From Limnohabitans sp. Rim28 (GTDB taxonomy: Bacteria; Pseudomonadota; Gammaproteobacteria; Burkholderiales; Burkholderiaceae_C): a stretch of DNA of 64,000 nt. The translations under genes were made by a program, and so were the position numbers. The stretch lies in NCBI RefSeq assembly GCF_000293865.2, contig NZ_ALKN02000013.1:28993-92992 (forward strand), written 5' to 3'. Below the pieces are notes generated by a model. That model had not been told where the DNA came from. It made no database searches and was given only the letters and a program-made list of their open reading frames with translations. Below are positions 61,753-64,000 of the stretch, piece by piece; position 1 is the first letter of the stretch; every line of letters starts with the position of its first letter.

Positions 61753-62595
61753 TCAGCGGTTGCGCTGATTCATGAAGACCAGCTTTTCAAACAAAGTCAC
61801 ATCTTGCTCGTTTTTGAGCAGGGCCCCTACCAGTGGGGGCACCGAAACCTTCTGGTCGGCGCTTTGCAAGGCTTCGAGCGGGATGTCTTCGGCCACCAGC
61901 AATTTCAGCCAGTCCAACAATTCGCTGGTCGATGGCTTTTTCTTCAAGCCGGGCAAGCCGCGCACGTCGTAAAAGGTCTTGAGGGCCAAAGCCAGCAGGT
62001 CTTTCTTGAGCGCTGGAAAGTGCACGTCCACGATCTGGCGCATGGTGTCCGCTTCAGGGAACTTGATGTAGTGGAAAAAGCAGCGGCGCAAGAAAGCGTC
62101 CGGCAATTCTTTTTCATTGTTCGAGGTGATGAACACCAACGGGCGGGTTTTGGCCTTGATCAGCTGGCGCGTCTCGTAGCAATAGAACTCCATGCGGTCG
62201 ATCTCGCGCAGCAAGTCGTTCGGGAACTCGATGTCGGCCTTGTCGATCTCGTCGATCAGGATGGCCACAGGCGTCTCGGACGTGAAGGCCTGCCAGAGCA
62301 CACCTTTGATGATGTAGTTCTCGATGTCCTTGACCTTCTCGTCACCCAGTTGGCTGTCGCGCAGACGGCTCACGGCGTCGTACTCGTACAGGCCTTGCTG
62401 TGCTTTGGTGGTCGACTTGATGTGCCACTGCAGCAGAGGCAAGCCCAAAGACTGGGCCACCTCTTCGGCCAGCATGGTCTTGCCAGTGCCAGGCTCACCT
62501 TTGACCAATAAAGGGCGCTTGAGGGTGATGGCCGCGTTCACGGCCAACATCAAATCCTGTGTGGCAACGTAGTTTTCGGTTCCTTGGAATTTCAT
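61753..62595 (-). CDS. MoxR-family AAA+ ATPase
   Basis: A 280-residue ATPase. Walker A is VKGEPGTGKTMLAEEVAQSL; Walker B AILIDEIDKAD; sensor-1 FITSNNEKELPDAFLRRCFF. The family remodels protein complexes with a VWA partner, here encoded two genes downstream. The conserved start is MKFQGTENYVATQDLM at 62595; the frame is open for 82 further codons without support. Divergent from cytochrome c4. Confidence 0.93.
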   Translation of the reverse strand: MKFQGTENYVATQDLMLAVNAAITLKRPLLVKGEPGTGKTMLAEEVAQSLGLPLLQWHIKSTTKAQQGLYEYDAVSRLRDSQLGDEKVKDIENYIIKGVLWQAFTSETPVAILIDEIDKADIEFPNDLLREIDRMEFYCYETRQLIKAKTRPLVFITSNNEKELPDAFLRRCFFHYIKFPEADTMRQIVDVHFPALKKDLLALALKTFYDVRGLPGLKKKPSTSELLDWLKLLVAEDIPLEALQSADQKVSVPPLVGALLKNEQDVTLFEKLVFMNQRNR

Positions 62596-62653
62596 GGCAA
62601 CAAGTTCTCGGAAAAGGTCAAAGGGTTTGTCAGGATTATGAGGGCCAGCCCGA

Positions 62654-62659
62654 TATAAT
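62654..62659 (+). promoter_or_regulatory. -10 box of the cytochrome c4 promoter
   Basis: Consensus TATAAT, 43 bases before the start codon; transcription should begin near 62666, inside the FNR box. No clear -35 at standard spacing (TTGTCA is 21 bases upstream). Confidence 0.55.
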
Positions 62660-62665
62660 CTACAG

Positions 62666-62679
62666 TTGATTTTTATCAA
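62666..62679. promoter_or_regulatory. Perfect FNR/ANR box upstream of cytochrome c4
   Basis: TTGAT-TTTT-ATCAA matches the FNR consensus TTGAT-N4-ATCAA at every defined position. It lies just after the -10 TATAAT, where a bound FNR-type protein would repress. A near-identical box precedes fccA. Confidence 0.7.
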
Positions 62680-62701
62680 TCGTTTGGATTGTGTGAGCAA
62701 A

Positions 62702-63361
62702 ATGAATAAGCTGTTGACCTCGATGTTTGCCTTGGCTGTCGCTTCTGTGACCGCCTTTTCTGTCCATGCCCAAGAGATCAAGGGCGACGCCAAAGCCGGC
62801 GAGCAAAAAATTGCCATGTGCATCGGTTGCCATGGCATCAAAGGCTACCAAGCCAGTTTCCCTGAGATTTACCGCGTGCCCATGATTTCGGGTCAAAACG
62901 CCAAATACATTGTTTCTTCACTCAACGCCTACAAAAAAGGCGAGCGCAAGCACCCCACCATGCGCGGCATTGCAGACACCTTGACCGAGCAGGACATGGC
63001 TGACCTGGGTGCGTACTACGAGCAACATGGCAACACCAAGCCCGTCACCACCGCCCCCAAGGCGGCTGATGCCAAGGTTGCGGCTTTGTTGCAAAAAGGT
63101 GCCTGTATTTCTTGCCACGGCGAGAACTTCAACAAGCCGATCGACCCCAGCTATCCCAAGCTGGCGGGTCAGCACAAAGACTTTTTGTTTGTCGCTCTCA
63201 AATCCTACAAAGTTGAAAACCAGGCCACATGGGGCCGTAACAACGGCGTCATGGGCGGTATCGCGAAGCAGTTCACCAACGCCGAATTGAAGGCCATGTC
63301 GGCTTACATTTCGACTTTGGAGGGTGAGATGAAAGTGGTTCCCCAGTCGCGTTTCCGCTGA
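62702..63361 (+). CDS. Dihaem cytochrome c4
   Basis: A 219-residue periplasmic dihaem cytochrome. The signal peptide is MNKLLTSMFALAVASVTAFS; the haem sites are MCIGCHGIKGYQ (first half) and ACISCHGENFNK (second half), each followed by a Met ligand region (KHPTMRGIADTL; GVMGGIAKQF). It carries electrons from the bc1 complex or Sox enzymes to terminal oxidases. ATG 62702 is supported by the signal peptide. Confidence 0.95.
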   Translation: MNKLLTSMFALAVASVTAFSVHAQEIKGDAKAGEQKIAMCIGCHGIKGYQASFPEIYRVPMISGQNAKYIVSSLNAYKKGERKHPTMRGIADTLTEQDMADLGAYYEQHGNTKPVTTAPKAADAKVAALLQKGACISCHGENFNKPIDPSYPKLAGQHKDFLFVALKSYKVENQATWGRNNGVMGGIAKQFTNAELKAMSAYISTLEGEMKVVPQSRFR

Positions 63362-63382
63362 ACTTTGGGTTCACGCCTCTCA

Positions 63383-63408
63383 AAAAAACCCGCCTAGGCG
63401 GGTTTTTT
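63383..63408. terminator. Bidirectional terminator between cytochrome c4 and the DUF1841 gene
   Basis: AAAAAACCCGCC and GGCGGGTTTTTT form a near-perfect palindrome around TA, with A-run and T-run on the two sides, serving both convergent genes. Confidence 0.9.
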
Positions 63409-63442
63409 GTTGTCTGTTTGAATGGTTTGAGCCCTGTGGGCC

Positions 63443-63880
63443 TCAGTCTTTTGTGGCGTTGCGTTGCACGCAGGCGATGTAGGACTCGCCGTCGGGCATG
63501 CGCCCTGAGCGCTGGCTTTCAAAAATCATGCGCCCTAAGCATTCCATGGCCTGGTGGTGCGCGTCGTGCAGCGAGTTGATACGGTGCGTGAGCAGTTCCA
63601 CTGCCTGGCGAATGCCCCGGGGTTGGTCGATGCTGCATTGCTCGCTGATGGACAGGTGCATCGAAAGGTGCAAGAAGGGGTTTTCGCGGTTTGGATCGTC
63701 GTTCAGCATGTTCGCCAGGGCGGCATCGACGTCGGCCAGTTCGGCGTGGTACTCGGGGTGTTCGTCGATCCATTGGCTGACGAGCATTTCCATGGGCTCC
63801 AGCGTCTCGGTGGTTTTGGCCTTGGCATAGACGCCGCAAAAAAAGCGCCGGACATCGGCTTGTGAAGGTTGGATCAGCAT
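63443..63880 (-). CDS. DUF1841-family protein
   Basis: A 145-residue soluble helical protein. NPFLHLSMHLSISEQCSIDQ and PRGIRQAVELL together with RRFFCGVYAKAKTTETLEPM match the DUF1841 family of beta- and gammaproteobacteria. Function unknown. It is convergent with cytochrome c4; the last 120 bases of the window beyond its start show no further gene. Confidence 0.88.
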   Translation of the reverse strand: MLIQPSQADVRRFFCGVYAKAKTTETLEPMEMLVSQWIDEHPEYHAELADVDAALANMLNDDPNRENPFLHLSMHLSISEQCSIDQPRGIRQAVELLTHRINSLHDAHHQAMECLGRMIFESQRSGRMPDGESYIACVQRNATKD

Positions 63881-64000
63881 GGGGGGGATTGTCTCTTATG
63901 TGTGTTGGCTTTATGTCTGTTGGAGCTTTGGGAGTGAGAGGCCGGGGTGCGGGGCCGGGGCTCAGAGGCGCTTCGCTTTGCCACATCGCCCCGGCCCCGC

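Noticed and set aside
1..64000. CRISPR arrays, rRNA genes, riboswitches, insertion sequences
   Set aside because: Read-through showed no regularly spaced repeats, no transposase, and no rRNA or known riboswitch consensus.

Overview
The window looks like chromosomal DNA of a freshwater-type betaproteobacterium of the order Burkholderiales, most likely family Comamonadaceae (Limnohabitans/Rhodoferax-like). This rests on gene content and order (dusB-fis-purH, hemL-thiD-rubredoxin, yqgE-ruvX-pyrR-pyrB-pyrC', tamA-tamB), on four Bug-type (TctC) solute-binding proteins, and on frequent TTG leucine codons in a fairly GC-rich sequence. Genus is inference; there is no rRNA gene. Coding density is high, and no insertion sequence, integrase, prophage or CRISPR array was found.

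Left part (1-31 kb). A dsbC fragment and a UbiH-type hydroxylase are followed by ychF. Next comes a catabolic operon (3.7-11.7 kb) behind a divergent GntR regulator: CoA-transferase, crotonase, quinone-reductase-like MDR, three Bug binding proteins, class II aldolase and 2-hydroxyacid dehydrogenase. It probably degrades an unidentified organic acid via a CoA thioester. Housekeeping genes follow (dusB-fis-purH, rhlE). A small aromatic module (FAD monooxygenase, Bug protein, MarR) appears to share one palindromic operator. Then come hemL, thiD, rubredoxin, photolyase, the pyrimidine operon with a catalytically dead dihydroorotase, an acyltransferase, and a divergent iron-type ABC transporter.

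Sulfur-oxidation region (32-52 kb). This is the centrepiece. It holds an ArsR-type SoxR, a periplasmic DsrE protein, flavocytochrome c sulfide dehydrogenase (fccA-fccB), a SoxT-like YeeE transporter, a thioredoxin, and an FNR-like regulator. A BigR-type persulfide module follows (Blh dioxygenase, BigR, two half-size YeeE/YedE proteins, SulP transporter) whose codon use looks different from its neighbours. Then come Rrf2 and MerR-type regulators, two small cytochromes c, and soxCDYZAXB-H. Sulfide can be oxidised by FccAB and thiosulfate by the periplasmic Sox complex (SoxXA, SoxYZ, SoxB, SoxCD), while Blh and the transporters handle sulfane sulfur and sulfate. Five regulators of different families lie within 12 kb.

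Right part (52-64 kb). A tRNA-Arg(CCU), a RodZ-like membrane protein, a TetR regulator, tamB-tamA, a MoxR ATPase/VWA pair separated by a GNAT gene, cytochrome c4 with a perfect FNR box, and a DUF1841 protein.

The strongest non-coding signals are the BigR divergent promoter built inside one inverted repeat, a related palindrome before soxC, paired GntR and MarR operators, and FNR boxes before two cytochrome genes.
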